Under the pieces are notes generated by a model. It did no database searches. It was not told the DNA's origin and saw only the letters and a list, made by a program, of their open reading frames with translations. Shown piece by piece: positions 34,734 through 44,926 of a stretch of 64,000 bases of DNA. Numbering within the stretch: position 1 is the first letter of the stretch; every line of letters starts with the position of its first letter. Source of the stretch: Streptomyces lydicus (GTDB lineage: Bacteria; Actinomycetota; Actinomycetes; Streptomycetales; Streptomycetaceae); the NCBI RefSeq assembly GCF_001729485.1, contig NZ_CP017157.1, forward strand, positions 2,728,001-2,792,000, read 5' to 3'. Both the position numbers and the translations under genes were made by a program.

Positions 34734-35278
34734 CCGCCCCCGCCGCCCTGCGCGAGCTGCTGCTGAGCAAGATCACCGATGTGCCGGACTATCCCCAGCC
34801 CGGGGTGATGTTCAAGGACATCACCCCGCTGCTGGCCGATCCGGCGGCGTTCGGCGCGCTCACCGACGCGTTCGCCGAGCTGTGCGACCGCCACCGCGTG
34901 GACAAGGTCGTGGGTCTGGAGGCGCGCGGCTTCATACTGGCCGCTCCCGCCGCGATCCGCGCCGGCGTCGGCTTCATCCCCGTACGCAAGGCCGGCAAGC
35001 TGCCCGGCACCACGCTCTGCCAGGCGTACGAGCTGGAGTACGGCACCGCCGAGATCGAGATCCACGCCGATGCGCTGGCCCCGGGCGACCGGGTGCTGGT
35101 GATCGACGACGTCCTGGCCACCGGCGGTACCGCCGATGCCTCGCTGCAGCTCATCCGGCGCGCCGGTGCCGAGGTCGCGGCCGTCGCGGTGCTGCTGGAG
35201 CTGGGTTTCCTGGCCGGCCGGCAGCGCCTGGAGCCGGGGCTGAAGGGCGCTCCGCTGGAGGCGCTGATCACGATCTGA
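34730..35278 (+). CDS. apt: Adenine phosphoribosyltransferase, 182 aa
   Basis: Purine salvage enzyme: adenine plus PRPP gives AMP. The PRPP-binding motif is VLVIDDVLATGGTA (about residues 122-135), and the N-terminal DVPDYPQPGVMFKDITPLL segment is typical of APRT. The start overlaps the secF stop. It is the last gene before a terminator and rel; the order secD-secF-apt-rel is conserved in actinobacteria. Confidence 0.96.
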   Translation: MTAPAALRELLLSKITDVPDYPQPGVMFKDITPLLADPAAFGALTDAFAELCDRHRVDKVVGLEARGFILAAPAAIRAGVGFIPVRKAGKLPGTTLCQAYELEYGTAEIEIHADALAPGDRVLVIDDVLATGGTADASLQLIRRAGAEVAAVAVLLELGFLAGRQRLEPGLKGAPLEALITI

Positions 35279-35314
35279 CCGCGCCCGCCAGGGCAGGCGC
35301 GACACCCACCGCAC

Positions 35315-35344
35315 AGGGGCATCCGGAACATTTCGGGTGCCCCT
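35315..35344 (+). terminator. Terminator between apt and rel
   Basis: 13-bp stem AGGGGCATCCGGA / TCGGGTGCCCCT region with two G-T pairs and a short loop, 36 nt after the apt stop. rel therefore probably has its own promoter in the following 115 nt. Confidence 0.65.
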
Positions 35345-35460
35345 GAGTGCTGTGTCATGTACCGACCCATGGCCGCGCGGCGGGCGCGGCCCAGGGCTCG
35401 ATACCATGGCACCCCGACCCGTTCGAGGTCCTGGGGTCCGGAACCGCTTGAGGAGTGCTC

Positions 35461-38058
35461 TTGCCAGACGAGGCCCAGCCGCTCTCCCCCGGACTGCGTC
35501 CGGCGGGATCCGATGCCGCGCGCCCGGACGAGACGAAGCCCGGTACCGCGGCTTCCCCGGACGCGCCCCAGTCCGAGCGGCACGGTGCGCCCGACGGGGC
35601 CCGGCCGCCGGCCGGCCGGCCCGCCGCCGCGCAGGCCCCCGCCGAGCGGCCCGCTGGCTCCTCGTCCCGGGCCGGATCCGCACCGGCCGGCGCGCCCAAG
35701 CCGCCCGCCAAGGCCGACCAGCCCCCCGCTCCGAAGCCGTCGACGCCCGCCCCCGCCGGCCGCTCCGGGTCGCCCAACCGGGTCCGGGCCCGCCTGGCCC
35801 GGCTCGGCGTCCAGCGCTCCAGCCCGTACAACCCGGTCCTGGAGCCGCTGCTGCGCGCCGTCCGCGGCAACGACCCCAAGATCGAGACCGCCACGCTGCG
35901 GCAGATCGAGCGCGCCTACCAGGTCGCCGAGCGCTGGCACCGCGGCCAGAAGCGCAAGAGCGGCGACCCGTACATCACCCATCCGCTCGCCGTGACGACG
36001 ATCCTCGCCGAGCTGGGCATGGACCCGGCGACGCTGATGGCCGGCCTGCTGCACGACACCGTCGAGGACACCGAATACGGCCTGGACACCCTGCGGAACG
36101 ACTTCGGCGACCAGGTCGCGCTGCTGGTCGACGGCGTCACCAAGCTCGACCGCGTCAAGTTCGGTGAGGCCGCGCAGGCCGAGACGGTGCGCAAGATGGT
36201 CGTGGCGATGGCGAAGGACCCGCGCGTCCTGGTCATCAAGCTCGCCGACCGGCTGCACAACATGCGCACCATGCGCTATCTCAAGCGGGAGAAGCAGGAG
36301 AAGAAGGCCCGCGAGACGCTGGAGATCTACGCCCCGCTCGCCCACCGCCTGGGCATGAACACCATCAAGTGGGAGCTGGAGGACCTCGCCTTCGCGATCC
36401 TCTACCCCAAGATGTACGACGAGATCGTGCGTCTGGTGGCCGAGCGGGCGCCGAAGCGGGACGAGTACCTGGCGATAGTGACCGACGAGGTCCAGGCCGA
36501 CCTGCGCGCCGCGCGCATCAAGGCCACCGTCACCGGCCGCCCGAAGCACTACTACAGCGTCTACCAGAAGATGATCGTCCGCGGCCGCGACTTCGCGGAG
36601 ATCTACGACCTGGTGGGCATCCGCGTCCTGGTCGACACGGTCCGCGACTGCTACGCCGCCCTCGGCACCATCCACGCGCGGTGGAACCCGGTCCCCGGCC
36701 GGTTCAAGGACTACATCGCGATGCCGAAGTTCAACATGTACCAGTCGTTGCACACGACGGTCATCGGACCCAGCGGCAAGCCGGTCGAGCTGCAGATCCG
36801 CACGTTCGACATGCACCGCCGCGCCGAGTACGGCATCGCCGCCCACTGGAAGTACAAGCAGGAGGCGGTGGCCGGCGCGTCCAAGGTGCGTACGGACGTG
36901 CCGAAGAACGCCGGCAAGGGCCAGGACACCGTCAACGACATGGCCTGGCTGCGGCAGTTGCTCGACTGGCAGAAGGAGACCGAGGACCCGGGCGAGTTCC
37001 TGGAGTCGCTGCGCTTCGACCTGTCGCGCAACGAGGTCTTCGTCTTCACGCCGAAGGGCGACGTGATAGCGCTGCCGGCCGGCGCCACGCCCGTCGACTT
37101 CGCCTACGCGGTGCACACCGAGGTCGGCCACCGCACGATAGGGGCCCGGGTCAACGGGCGCCTCGTACCGCTCGAATCGACCCTGGACAACGGCGACCTG
37201 GTGGAGGTCTTCACCTCCAAGGCGACGGGTGCCGGACCGTCCCGCGACTGGCTCGGCTTCGTCAAGTCCCCGCGCGCCCGCAACAAGATCCGCGGCTGGT
37301 TCTCCAAGGAGCGCCGCGACGAGGCGATCGAGCAGGGCAAGGACGCCATCGCGCGCGCCATGCGCAAGCAGAACCTGCCGATCCAGCGGATCCTGACCGG
37401 CGACTCCCTGGTGACCCTGGCGCACGAGATGCGCTACCCGGACATCTCCTCGCTCTACGCCGCCATCGGCGAGGGCCACGTCGCCGCGCAGGGCGTCGTG
37501 CAGAAGCTGGTGCAGGCGCTCGGCGGCCAGGACGAGGCCACCGAGGACATCGCCGAGTCGACCCCGATCCGGCCGCGTTCCAAGCGCCGTTCCAGCGCCG
37601 ACCCCGGCGTGGTCGTCAAGGGCGTCGACGACGTCTGGGTCAAGCTGGCCCGCTGCTGTACGCCGGTGCCGGGCGACCCCATCATCGGCTTCGTCACCCG
37701 CGGCAACGGCGTCTCGGTGCACCGCGCCGACTGCGTCAACGTCGATTCGCTGTCCCGGCAGCCGGAGCGGATCCTCGACGTCGAGTGGGCACCCACCCAG
37801 TCGTCGGTCTTCCTGGTCGCCATCCAGGTGGAGGCGCTGGACCGCTCCCGGCTCCTGTCGGACGTCACCCGGATCCTGTCCGACCAGCACGTCAACATCC
37901 TCTCGGCGGCCGTGCAGACCTCCCGGGACCGCGTCGCCACCTCCCGCTTCACCTTCGAGATGGGCGACCCCAAGCACCTGGGCCACGTCCTGAAGGCCGT
38001 GCGGAGCGTGGAGGGCGTCTACGACGTCTACCGGGTGACCTCGGCCCGCAGGCCGTAG
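35461..38058 (+). CDS. rel: Bifunctional (p)ppGpp synthetase/hydrolase Rel, 865 aa
   Basis: Makes and degrades the stringent-response alarmone. A Pro/Ala-rich N-terminal tail (about residues 1-105) precedes the HD hydrolase domain with an intact LLHDTVEDT (about 196-204). The synthetase domain follows, with [12 protein letters not shown] (about 360) and RFKD (414-417), the R-x-K-D signature of bifunctional enzymes. Then come TGS (about 525-585), a zinc-finger/helical region with CCTPVPGD, and a C-terminal ACT domain (about 785-865). The TTG at 35461 is chosen because GAGGAG lies 6 nt upstream and the protein then begins PDEAQPLS as in relatives; GTG 35455 is in frame. Confidence 0.96.
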   Translation: MPDEAQPLSPGLRPAGSDAARPDETKPGTAASPDAPQSERHGAPDGARPPAGRPAAAQAPAERPAGSSSRAGSAPAGAPKPPAKADQPPAPKPSTPAPAGRSGSPNRVRARLARLGVQRSSPYNPVLEPLLRAVRGNDPKIETATLRQIERAYQVAERWHRGQKRKSGDPYITHPLAVTTILAELGMDPATLMAGLLHDTVEDTEYGLDTLRNDFGDQVALLVDGVTKLDRVKFGEAAQAETVRKMVVAMAKDPRVLVIKLADRLHNMRTMRYLKREKQEKKARETLEIYAPLAHRLGMNTIKWELEDLAFAILYPKMYDEIVRLVAERAPKRDEYLAIVTDEVQADLRAARIKATVTGRPKHYYSVYQKMIVRGRDFAEIYDLVGIRVLVDTVRDCYAALGTIHARWNPVPGRFKDYIAMPKFNMYQSLHTTVIGPSGKPVELQIRTFDMHRRAEYGIAAHWKYKQEAVAGASKVRTDVPKNAGKGQDTVNDMAWLRQLLDWQKETEDPGEFLESLRFDLSRNEVFVFTPKGDVIALPAGATPVDFAYAVHTEVGHRTIGARVNGRLVPLESTLDNGDLVEVFTSKATGAGPSRDWLGFVKSPRARNKIRGWFSKERRDEAIEQGKDAIARAMRKQNLPIQRILTGDSLVTLAHEMRYPDISSLYAAIGEGHVAAQGVVQKLVQALGGQDEATEDIAESTPIRPRSKRRSSADPGVVVKGVDDVWVKLARCCTPVPGDPIIGFVTRGNGVSVHRADCVNVDSLSRQPERILDVEWAPTQSSVFLVAIQVEALDRSRLLSDVTRILSDQHVNILSAAVQTSRDRVATSRFTFEMGDPKHLGHVLKAVRSVEGVYDVYRVTSARRP

Positions 38059-38070
38059 CGCGCACGGGAA

Positions 38071-38100
38071 AGGGCCCCGGTACCTGGGTACCGGGGCCCT
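38071..38100. terminator. Bidirectional terminator between rel and the DUF349 gene
   Basis: Perfect 13-bp stem AGGGCCCCGGTAC / GTACCGGGGCCCT with a CTGG loop, in the 57-nt gap between convergent stops. Confidence 0.85.
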
Positions 38101-38115
38101 CACCTCTCGGCCGCA

Positions 38116-39345
38116 TCAGCCGCCGAACTCCTCCAGGCCCTTCAGCGCCTGGTCCAGCAGTGCCTTGCGGCCCTCCAGCTCGCGCCCGAGCTTGTCGGCC
38201 TTGGCGTCGTTGCCGGCCGCCCGGGCCGCGCCGATCTGCTTCTCCAGCTTGTCGACGGCGTCCTGGAGCTGGCCGGTCAGCCCCGCGGCGCGGGCCCGCG
38301 CCTCAGGGTTCGTACGGCGCCACTCGGCTTCCTCGGCCTCCTGGATGGCGCGCTCGACGGCGTGCATCCGGCCCTCGATCTTGGGGCGGGCGTCGCGCGG
38401 GACGTGGCCGATGGCCTCCCACCGCTCGTTGATCGAGCGGAACGCGGCGCGCGCGGTCTTCAGGTCCGAGACCGGGAGCAGCTTCTCGGCCTCGACCGCC
38501 AGCTCCTCCTTGCGGGTCAGGTTCTCCCGCTGCTCGGCGTCGCGCTCGGCGAAGACCTCCCCGCGGGCCTGGAAGAAGATGTCCTGGGCGCCGCGGAAGC
38601 GGTTCCACAGGTCGTCCTCGTGCTCGCGCTGGGCGCGGCCCGCGGCCTTCCACTCCGTCATCAGCTCGCGGTAGCGGGCGGCGGTGGCGCCCCAGTCCGT
38701 CGACTGCGACAGCGCCTCGGCCTCGGCTACCAGCTTCTCCTTGGCCAGGCGGGACTGCTCGCGCTGGGCGTCCAGCGACGCGAAGTGCGCCTTGCGCCGC
38801 TTGGAGAAGGCCGAGCGGGCGTGCGAGAAGCGGTGCCACAGCTCGTCGTCCGCCTTGCGGTCGAGCCGCGGCAGGCCCTTCCAGATGTCGACCAGCGCGC
38901 GCAGCCGCTCACCGGCCGCCCGCCACTGCTCGCTGACCGCCAGCTCCTCGGCCTCGACGACCAGCTTCTCCTTGGCGTGCCGGGCCTCGTCGCTCTGCTT
39001 GGCCTTCTCGGCCTTGCGCTCCTCGCGGCGCGACTCGACCGCCTCGACGAGCTTGTCCAGCCGCTTCCTGAGCGCGTCCAGATCGCCGACCGCGTGGTGC
39101 TCGTCGACCTGCTGGCGCAGGTGGTCGATCGCGGTGTTCGCGTCCTTCGCCGACAGGTCGGTGGTCTTGACCCGGCGCTCGAGGAGGCCGATCTCGACGA
39201 CCAGGCCCTCATACTTGCGCTCGAAGTAGGCGAGGGCCTCCTCAGGAGTGCCCGCCTGCCACGATCCGACGACCTTCTCGCCATCGGCGGTACGCACGTA
39301 CACGGTCCCCGTCTCATCGACGCGGCCCCACGGGTCGCTGCTCAC
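38116..39345 (-). CDS. DUF349 coiled-coil protein, 409 aa
   Basis: Almost entirely helical, charged protein with several DUF349 repeats. Each has the pattern W-x(n)-DELWHRF or EDDLWNRFRGAQDIFF, spaced about 75 residues apart (about residues 150, 225, 300), plus flanking coiled coils rich in E, K, R and A. No enzyme motif is visible. DUF349 proteins in Gram-negatives have been linked to tRNA or ribosome-associated functions, but none is established for this group. The GTG at 39345 has GGAGGAGG upstream. It is convergent with rel. Confidence 0.88.
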   Translation of the reverse strand: MSSDPWGRVDETGTVYVRTADGEKVVGSWQAGTPEEALAYFERKYEGLVVEIGLLERRVKTTDLSAKDANTAIDHLRQQVDEHHAVGDLDALRKRLDKLVEAVESRREERKAEKAKQSDEARHAKEKLVVEAEELAVSEQWRAAGERLRALVDIWKGLPRLDRKADDELWHRFSHARSAFSKRRKAHFASLDAQREQSRLAKEKLVAEAEALSQSTDWGATAARYRELMTEWKAAGRAQREHEDDLWNRFRGAQDIFFQARGEVFAERDAEQRENLTRKEELAVEAEKLLPVSDLKTARAAFRSINERWEAIGHVPRDARPKIEGRMHAVERAIQEAEEAEWRRTNPEARARAAGLTGQLQDAVDKLEKQIGAARAAGNDAKADKLGRELEGRKALLDQALKGLEEFGG

Positions 39346-39555
39346 AGCGCCTCCTCCACATGATGCCGACGGGGGCGCGTGGCCCCCCGGCATCGTCCAC
39401 AGTTTCTGTCCGGCAGGGCCGCGCCCTGGCCGGTCCGACGGGCTGTCTTGCGGGTGAGGGTGGCAGCCGTCGGAGCAGGCACCCTACACAACGCCAATCT
39501 AGGCGACCGGCGGTCGGCTGTCCGCATCCAGCGCGACCGGATTTCCGCGGTTCGC

Positions 39556-39582
39556 GCGCGGGCGACCAGGGGCCGCCCGCGC
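39556..39582 (-). terminator. Terminator after the cyclophilin gene
   Basis: 9-bp stem GCGCGGGCG / CGCCCGCGC with a 9-nt loop, 14 nt downstream of the cyclophilin stop on the minus strand. Confidence 0.55.
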
Positions 39583-39595
39583 CTCACCCGGCCGG

Positions 39596-40423
39596 TCAGG
39601 ACTTGGTGACGGCCGCCTTGTCGATCACGACGTTCGCGTGCGGCGCGGTGTTGCCGGTCTGCGGGTCGGGGGACGTCGCACCGGCGTCGGCGATCTTGCG
39701 CAGCACGTCCATACCGCCGGTGATGGTGCCGAACGGCGTGTAGTTGGGGGGCAGCTGGCTGTCCTGGAAGACGAGGAAGAACTGGCTGCCGCCGGAGTTG
39801 CGGGTCTTCTCGTCCTTGCCGTCGTAGCTGTTGGCCATCGCGACCGTGCCCGCCGGATAGACATCGCCCTTGAGGCGCGGGTCCTTGAGGTTCTCGTCCG
39901 GGAGCCGGTAGCCGGGGGTGCCGCTGCCGGTGGCCGTCGGGTCGCCGCACTGGAGGACGTGGATGCCGGCGTCGACCAGGCGGTGGCACTTGCTGTGGTC
40001 GAAGTAGCCCTGGGCGGCCAGGAAGGCGAAGGAGTTGACCGTGTGCGGAGCCTTGCCCGGGTCCAGCTTCAGCTCGATGGTGCCGCACGTCGTCGACAGC
40101 TTCGCGGCGTAGGACGCCGAGGTGTCGACCGACATGGCCGGTTCCTTCTTCCAGGTCTTCTTCGACGGCGCGCCCTTGGCCGGCGTACCGCACGGGTTCT
40201 TCGGCGCGGGCGGGGCCGCCGCCTGGTCGGACGCCGCCTCGTCGCCGCCGGTGAGTCCGGCCGAGGCGTAGGCGGCGACGCCGGCGGCCAGGGCCACGGC
40301 CACGGCGGACGCGACGATCACATTGCGGCGCCTGGCCTTGCGCTGGGCCACCGACCGCCGTTCCTGCTGACGCTCGAACTTCTCCCGGGCGAGCTGCCGC
40401 CGCCGCTGATCCTTGCTGACCAC
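39596..40423 (-). CDS. Membrane-anchored cyclophilin-type peptidyl-prolyl isomerase, 275 aa
   Basis: A highly charged N-terminus (about residues 1-33) precedes one transmembrane helix (about 34-56), a Pro/Lys-rich linker, and a cyclophilin domain (about 105-272). Active-site-like segments include KCHRLVDAGIHVLQCGDP, where canonical FHRV-x-FMIQGGD residues are partly changed, SGGSQFFLVFQDSQLPPNYTPFG and GMDVLRKIADAG. Catalysis may be weak. It probably faces the outside. The GTG at 40423 has AAGGAGA upstream. It is divergent from the metallo-beta-lactamase-fold gene. Confidence 0.9.
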   Translation of the reverse strand: MVSKDQRRRQLAREKFERQQERRSVAQRKARRRNVIVASAVAVALAAGVAAYASAGLTGGDEAASDQAAAPPAPKNPCGTPAKGAPSKKTWKKEPAMSVDTSASYAAKLSTTCGTIELKLDPGKAPHTVNSFAFLAAQGYFDHSKCHRLVDAGIHVLQCGDPTATGSGTPGYRLPDENLKDPRLKGDVYPAGTVAMANSYDGKDEKTRNSGGSQFFLVFQDSQLPPNYTPFGTITGGMDVLRKIADAGATSPDPQTGNTAPHANVVIDKAAVTKS

Positions 40424-40584
40424 CGGTCGTCTCCTTGTCCGATCACTGATCGCTGTGGTGCGCCGTGGCCGTACCGTATACGGGTTCGCCCTGTCGGGAG
40501 TCCCGCCGGTAGGCTCTGGAGCTGCCGAGATCTCCGGGGAGCGGCCCTGCGGTCCGCCCTCCACACCGACCTTTAAGGACGAAC

Positions 40585-41298
40585 GTGCTGATTGCCGGGT
40601 TCCCCGCCGGGGCCTGGGGGACCAACTGCTACTTGGTCGCCCCCGCCGCCGGTGAGGAGTGCGTCATCATCGACCCGGGCCACCAGGCGGCCCAAGGCGT
40701 CGAGGACGCGGTGCGCAAGCATCGGCTCAAGCCCGTCGCGGTCGTCCTCACCCACGGCCACATCGACCATGTCGCCTCGGTCGTCCCCGTGTGCGGCGCG
40801 CACGACGTCCCGGCCTGGATCCACCCCGAGGACCGCTTCATGATGAGCGACCCGGAGCGGGCCCTGGGCCGCTCCATCGGTCAGCAGCTCATGGGCGAGC
40901 TGACGGTGGGGGAGCCGGACGACGTCAAGGAGCTGACCGACGGTGCCGTCCTCGAACTCGCCGGGATGGAGTTCTCCGTCGCGCACGCACCGGGCCATAC
41001 CAAGGGGTCGGTGACGTTCGGGATGCCCGAGCAGGCGGACATTCCGCCGGTGTTCTTCTCGGGCGACCTGCTGTTCGCCGGCTCCATCGGACGCACCGAC
41101 CTGCCGGGCGGCGACCACGCCGAGATCCTCAAGTCGCTGGCGCGCGTGTGCCTGCCGCTGGAGGACTCGACCGTGGTCCTCTCCGGCCACGGCCCCCAGA
41201 CCACCATCGGCCGCGAGCGCGCCACCAACCCCTTCCTCCGGGAAGTGGCCGCCGGCCGCGGAGACGGCTTCACCGCCGCTCCACGACGAGGAATGTGA
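40585..41298 (+). CDS. Metallo-beta-lactamase-fold hydrolase, glyoxalase II-like, 237 aa
   Basis: Zinc hydrolase with the signature THGHIDH (H57, H59, D61, H62), a further ligand His in [10 protein letters not shown] (about 142), the bridging Asp in VFFSGDLLF (about 164), and a final His in [11 protein letters not shown]. The closest functional analogues are glyoxalase II and short-chain thiol-ester hydrolases; the substrate is unknown. GTG 40585 follows AAGGACGA. hisS begins 11 nt later, so the two form an operon. Confidence 0.9.
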   Translation: MLIAGFPAGAWGTNCYLVAPAAGEECVIIDPGHQAAQGVEDAVRKHRLKPVAVVLTHGHIDHVASVVPVCGAHDVPAWIHPEDRFMMSDPERALGRSIGQQLMGELTVGEPDDVKELTDGAVLELAGMEFSVAHAPGHTKGSVTFGMPEQADIPPVFFSGDLLFAGSIGRTDLPGGDHAEILKSLARVCLPLEDSTVVLSGHGPQTTIGRERATNPFLREVAAGRGDGFTAAPRRGM

Positions 41299-41309
41299 CG
41301 AGAACTTCC

Positions 41310-42572
41310 GTGAGCACCTTCAAGGCCCCCAAGGGCACGTACGACCTGATTCCGCCGCAGTCGGCCACCTATCTCGCGGTGCGCGAGGCGATCGCCGCGC
41401 CGCTGAAGAACTCCGGGTACGGATACATCGAGACGCCCGGCTTCGAGAACGTCGAGCTGTTCGCGCGCGGTGTCGGTGAGTCCACCGACATCGTGACCAA
41501 GGAGATGTACGCCTTCGAGACCAAGGGCGGCGACCGGCTCGCGCTGCGGCCCGAGGGCACCGCGTCCGTGCTGCGCGCCGCGCTGGAGGCCAACCTCCAC
41601 AAGGCCGGCAACCTCCCGGTCAAGCTGTGGTACTCCGGCTCGTACTACCGCTACGAGCGTCCGCAGAAGGGCCGCTACCGCCACTTCTCGCAGGTCGGCG
41701 CCGAGGCCATCGGGGCCGAGGACCCGGCGCTGGACGCCGAGCTGATCATCCTGGCCGACCAGGCGTACCGCACGCTGGGGCTGCGCGACTTCCGCATCCT
41801 GCTGAACTCCCTGGGCGACAAGGAGTGCCGCCCCGTCTACCGCGCCGCGCTGCAGGACTTCCTGCGCGGGCTCGACCTGGACGACGACACCCGGCGCCGG
41901 GTCGACATCAACCCGCTGCGCGTCCTGGACGACAAGCGCGACGCGGTCCAGAAGCAGCTGACCGGTGCGCCGATGCTGCGCGACTACCTCTGCGAGGAGT
42001 GCAAGGCGTACCACGAGCAGGTGCGCGAGCTGCTGACCGCGGCGGGCGTGGCGTTCGAGGACGACGAGAAGCTGGTGCGCGGCCTGGACTACTACACCCG
42101 CACCACCTTCGAGTTCGTCCACGACGGGCTGGGCTCGCAGTCCGCGGTGGGCGGCGGCGGCCGCTACGACGGCCTCTCGGAGATGATCGGCGGGCCCGAG
42201 CTGCCGTCCGTCGGCTGGGCACTGGGCGTCGACCGCACGGTCCTGGCGCTGGAGGCCGAGGGCGTCACGCTCGACATCCCGTCGGCCACCGCGGTGTACG
42301 CGGTGCCGCTCGGCGACGAGGCCCGCCGGGTGCTGTTCGGCAAGGTCACCGAGTTGCGCCGGGCCGGTCTCGCGACCGACTTCGCGTTCGGCGGCAAGGG
42401 CCTGAAGAACGCCATGAAGTCCGCCAACCGCTCCGGCGCGCGGCTGGCGCTGGTGGCGGGCGAGCGGGACCTGGCCGAGGGCGTGGTCCAGCTGAAGGAC
42501 CTGGAGAGCGGCGAGCAGGGCGCGGTCGCGCTGGACGCGGTGCTCGACGAGGTCCGGCGCAGGCTGGGCTGA
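41310..42572 (+). CDS. hisS: Histidyl-tRNA synthetase, 420 aa
   Basis: Class II synthetase for tRNA-His. Motif 1 region is KGTYDLIPP onward, motif 2 is [16 protein letters not shown] (about residues 112-127), the HisA signature is [15 protein letters not shown] (about 256-270), then GGGGRYDGL, motif 3 with [13 protein letters not shown], and a C-terminal anticodon-binding domain (about 325-420). The GTG at 41310 gives the usual length and the conserved [11 protein letters not shown] start. A hairpin follows closely. Confidence 0.97.
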   Translation: MSTFKAPKGTYDLIPPQSATYLAVREAIAAPLKNSGYGYIETPGFENVELFARGVGESTDIVTKEMYAFETKGGDRLALRPEGTASVLRAALEANLHKAGNLPVKLWYSGSYYRYERPQKGRYRHFSQVGAEAIGAEDPALDAELIILADQAYRTLGLRDFRILLNSLGDKECRPVYRAALQDFLRGLDLDDDTRRRVDINPLRVLDDKRDAVQKQLTGAPMLRDYLCEECKAYHEQVRELLTAAGVAFEDDEKLVRGLDYYTRTTFEFVHDGLGSQSAVGGGGRYDGLSEMIGGPELPSVGWALGVDRTVLALEAEGVTLDIPSATAVYAVPLGDEARRVLFGKVTELRRAGLATDFAFGGKGLKNAMKSANRSGARLALVAGERDLAEGVVQLKDLESGEQGAVALDAVLDEVRRRLG

Positions 42573-42582
42573 GGCCGGCCGG

Positions 42583-42605
42583 CGGCGCCACCACCGGTGG
42601 CGCCG
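42583..42605 (+). terminator. Terminator after hisS
   Basis: 10-bp perfect stem CGGCGCCACC / GGTGGCGCCG with an ACC loop, 10 nt after the hisS stop. Confidence 0.7.
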
Positions 42606-42761
42606 TCAACCCGCCGTACCGGGAATCATCCCGTTCAGCGGCCGTCTCTTTATGCGCAGCGAACGGTGGGCCGTCGGGGAGTTGGGGCACAATGAAGGCC
42701 GCGCCCGCGGGTGTCGCGGGCCTGCCAGGCCCCTCTTCCCACCGACCGACGGAACGGCCAC

Positions 42762-43403
42762 ATGACGACGACAGCGGTTGACGACGTGTCCCTCGACGAC
42801 GATCACGCGAGCGGCGCGGGCACCATCGGCTCGGGCCGCGGCCTCGCGCTCCTCCTGGTGATCACCGGCGCGCTCGGCGTCCTGGCGGCCTGGGTCATCA
42901 CGCTGGACAAGTTCGAGCTGCTGAAGGACCCCAACTTCAAGCCGGCCTGCAGCCTCAGCCCGATCATCTCCTGCGGCAGCGTCATGCAGAGCAAGCAGGC
43001 GGAGGTCTTCGGCTTCCCGAACCCGATGGCCGGGCTGATCGGCTTCGGCGTGGTCGTCGCGATCGGCATGGCGCTGCTCGCCGGCGCCCGCTTCCGCCGC
43101 TGGTACTGGATCGGGCTGAACGTGGGCACCGGCCTCGCCGCGGCCTTCTGCATGTGGCTGATGACGCAGTCGCTTTACGAGATCAACGCGCTGTGCCTCT
43201 GGTGCACGCTGACCTGGTGCGTCACGATCCTGATGTTCTGGTACACCACCGCGCACAACCTCAAGCACGGCATCATCCCGGCCCCCGAGGGGCTGCGCCG
43301 GACGGTGGTGGAGTTCCACTGGGTCGTGCCGGTGCTCTGGTACGGCGTGATCGCGCTGCTGATCCTGACCCGCTGGTGGTCGTACTGGAGCAGCCTCCTG
43401 TAG
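42762..43403 (+). CDS. Vitamin K epoxide reductase (VKOR) family protein, 213 aa
   Basis: Membrane quinone-dependent disulfide-forming enzyme. There are about five hydrophobic segments. The loop Cys pair is C63 and C71 in PACSLSPIISCGSVM, and the quinone-site pair C145-x2-C148 is in ALCLWCTLTW. Bacterial VKOR reoxidises DsbA-like proteins during oxidative folding outside the cell. No fused thioredoxin domain is present, so a separate partner is needed. ATG 42762 is chosen because it lies directly before the conserved N-terminal region. Confidence 0.92.
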   Translation: MTTTAVDDVSLDDDHASGAGTIGSGRGLALLLVITGALGVLAAWVITLDKFELLKDPNFKPACSLSPIISCGSVMQSKQAEVFGFPNPMAGLIGFGVVVAIGMALLAGARFRRWYWIGLNVGTGLAAAFCMWLMTQSLYEINALCLWCTLTWCVTILMFWYTTAHNLKHGIIPAPEGLRRTVVEFHWVVPVLWYGVIALLILTRWWSYWSSLL

Positions 43404-43487
43404 GACGACGCCTCGCTGCGCGGGCGGCCCGGAAAGCACCGCTCCGGAGCCCCGACCGCCCCGGCGACCTGGCGTGAAGTGCCCCTG

Positions 43488-43519
43488 CGCCCCGGCCCCT
43501 CCCGACGGAGGCCGGGGCG
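43488..43519 (+). terminator. Terminator between VKOR and the RarA-like ATPase gene
   Basis: 10-bp stem CGCCCCGGCC / GGCCGGGGCG with a 12-nt loop, about 85 nt after the VKOR stop, followed by TTGTC. Confidence 0.6.
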
Positions 43520-43549
43520 TTGTCAGTGGGGTGGCTTAGGCTCGTGATC

Positions 43550-44920
43550 GTGGAGCCCGATCTGTTCACCGCCGCCGCCGAAGACCGCCAGGAGAAGGAC
43601 CCCGCGGGGTCCCCGCTCGCCGTGCGGATGCGCCCGCGCACCCTCGACGAGGTCGTGGGTCAGCAGCATCTGCTCAAGCCGGGCTCGCCGCTGCGCCGCC
43701 TGGTCGGAGAGGGCGCCGGGGGCCCGGCGGGGCCGTCCTCGGTGTTCCTGTGGGGGCCGCCCGGCATCGGCAAGACGACCCTGGCGTACGTCGTCAGCCA
43801 GGCGACGAACAAGCGCTTCGTGGAGCTCTCCGCGATCACCGCCGGGGTCAAGGAGGTCCGGGCGGTCATCGACGGCGCCCGCCGGGCCTCCGGCGGCTTC
43901 GGCAAGGAGACCGTCCTCTTCCTCGACGAGATCCACCGCTTCAGCAAGGCTCAGCAGGACTCCCTGCTGCCGGCCGTCGAGAACCGCTGGGTCACCCTGA
44001 TCGCCGCGACGACCGAGAACCCGTACTTCTCGGTGATCTCCCCGCTGCTCTCCCGCTCCCTGCTGCTGACGCTGGAGCCGCTCACGGACGACGATCTGCG
44101 CGGGCTGCTGCGGCGCGCGCTGACCGACGCGCGCGGACTGGCGGGCGCCGTCACCCTTCCCGAGGACACCGAGGGCCACCTGCTGCGCATCGCGGGCGGC
44201 GACGCCCGGCGGGCGCTGACGGCCCTGGAGGCGGGCGCCGGTTCCGCGCTGGCCAAGGGGGAGAAGGAGATCACCCTCCGGACGCTGGAGGACTCCGTCG
44301 ACCGGGCGGCGGTGAAGTACGACCGGGACGGCGACCAGCACTACGACGTCGCCAGCGCGCTGATCAAGTCCATCCGGGGCTCGGACGTCGACGCGGCGCT
44401 GCACTATCTGGCGCGCATGATCGAGGCGGGGGAGGACCCGAGGTTCATCGCCCGCCGGCTGATGATCTCGGCGAGCGAGGACATCGGCCTGGCGGACCCC
44501 ACGGCCCTGCAGACCGCGGTCGCCGCGGCCCAGGCGGTGGCCATGATCGGCTTCCCGGAGGCCCGGATCACGCTCAGCCAGGCCACCATCGCGCTGGCCC
44601 TGGCGCCCAAGTCCAATGCCGCCTACACCGCGATCGACGCCGCGCTGGCCGACGTGCGGGCGGGCAAGGCCGGTCCGGTGCCGCTCCATCTGCGCGACGG
44701 CCACTACAAGGGCGCCCAGAAGCTGGGCCACGGCCAGGGCTACCAGTACCCGCACGACCTCCCGGGCGGTATCGCCGCCCAGCAGTACGCACCGGACGAG
44801 TTGCACGGCACGCGCTATTACGAGCCCACCCGGCACGGCGCCGAGGCGCGCTACGCCGACGTGGCCGAGCGGGTGCGCGCCCGCCTGCGCGGCGTCACCG
44901 GCGAGGGCACGGCCGAGTAG
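43550..44920 (+). CDS. rarA: RarA/MgsA-type replication-associated recombination ATPase, 456 aa
   Basis: AAA+ clamp-loader-like ATPase that acts at stalled replication forks. N-terminal [16 protein letters not shown] leads into [20 protein letters not shown]. Walker A is GPPGIGKT (69-76), Walker B FLDEIHRF, sensor 1 ATTENPYF, and the family C-terminal domain includes [12 protein letters not shown] and [12 protein letters not shown]. The GTG at 43550 gives the standard N-terminus. It is convergent with the DUF2470 gene, with only 6 nt between stops. Confidence 0.94.
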   Translation: MEPDLFTAAAEDRQEKDPAGSPLAVRMRPRTLDEVVGQQHLLKPGSPLRRLVGEGAGGPAGPSSVFLWGPPGIGKTTLAYVVSQATNKRFVELSAITAGVKEVRAVIDGARRASGGFGKETVLFLDEIHRFSKAQQDSLLPAVENRWVTLIAATTENPYFSVISPLLSRSLLLTLEPLTDDDLRGLLRRALTDARGLAGAVTLPEDTEGHLLRIAGGDARRALTALEAGAGSALAKGEKEITLRTLEDSVDRAAVKYDRDGDQHYDVASALIKSIRGSDVDAALHYLARMIEAGEDPRFIARRLMISASEDIGLADPTALQTAVAAAQAVAMIGFPEARITLSQATIALALAPKSNAAYTAIDAALADVRAGKAGPVPLHLRDGHYKGAQKLGHGQGYQYPHDLPGGIAAQQYAPDELHGTRYYEPTRHGAEARYADVAERVRARLRGVTGEGTAE

Positions 44921-44926
44921 CCGCCC

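Noticed and set aside
34789..38103. A very long open frame (over 1,100 codons) on the minus strand opposite apt and rel
   Set aside because: It is the antisense shadow of high-GC genes with strong third-position bias. The translation is low complexity (R, G, D, V, H, L) and overlaps confidently assigned genes along its whole length.
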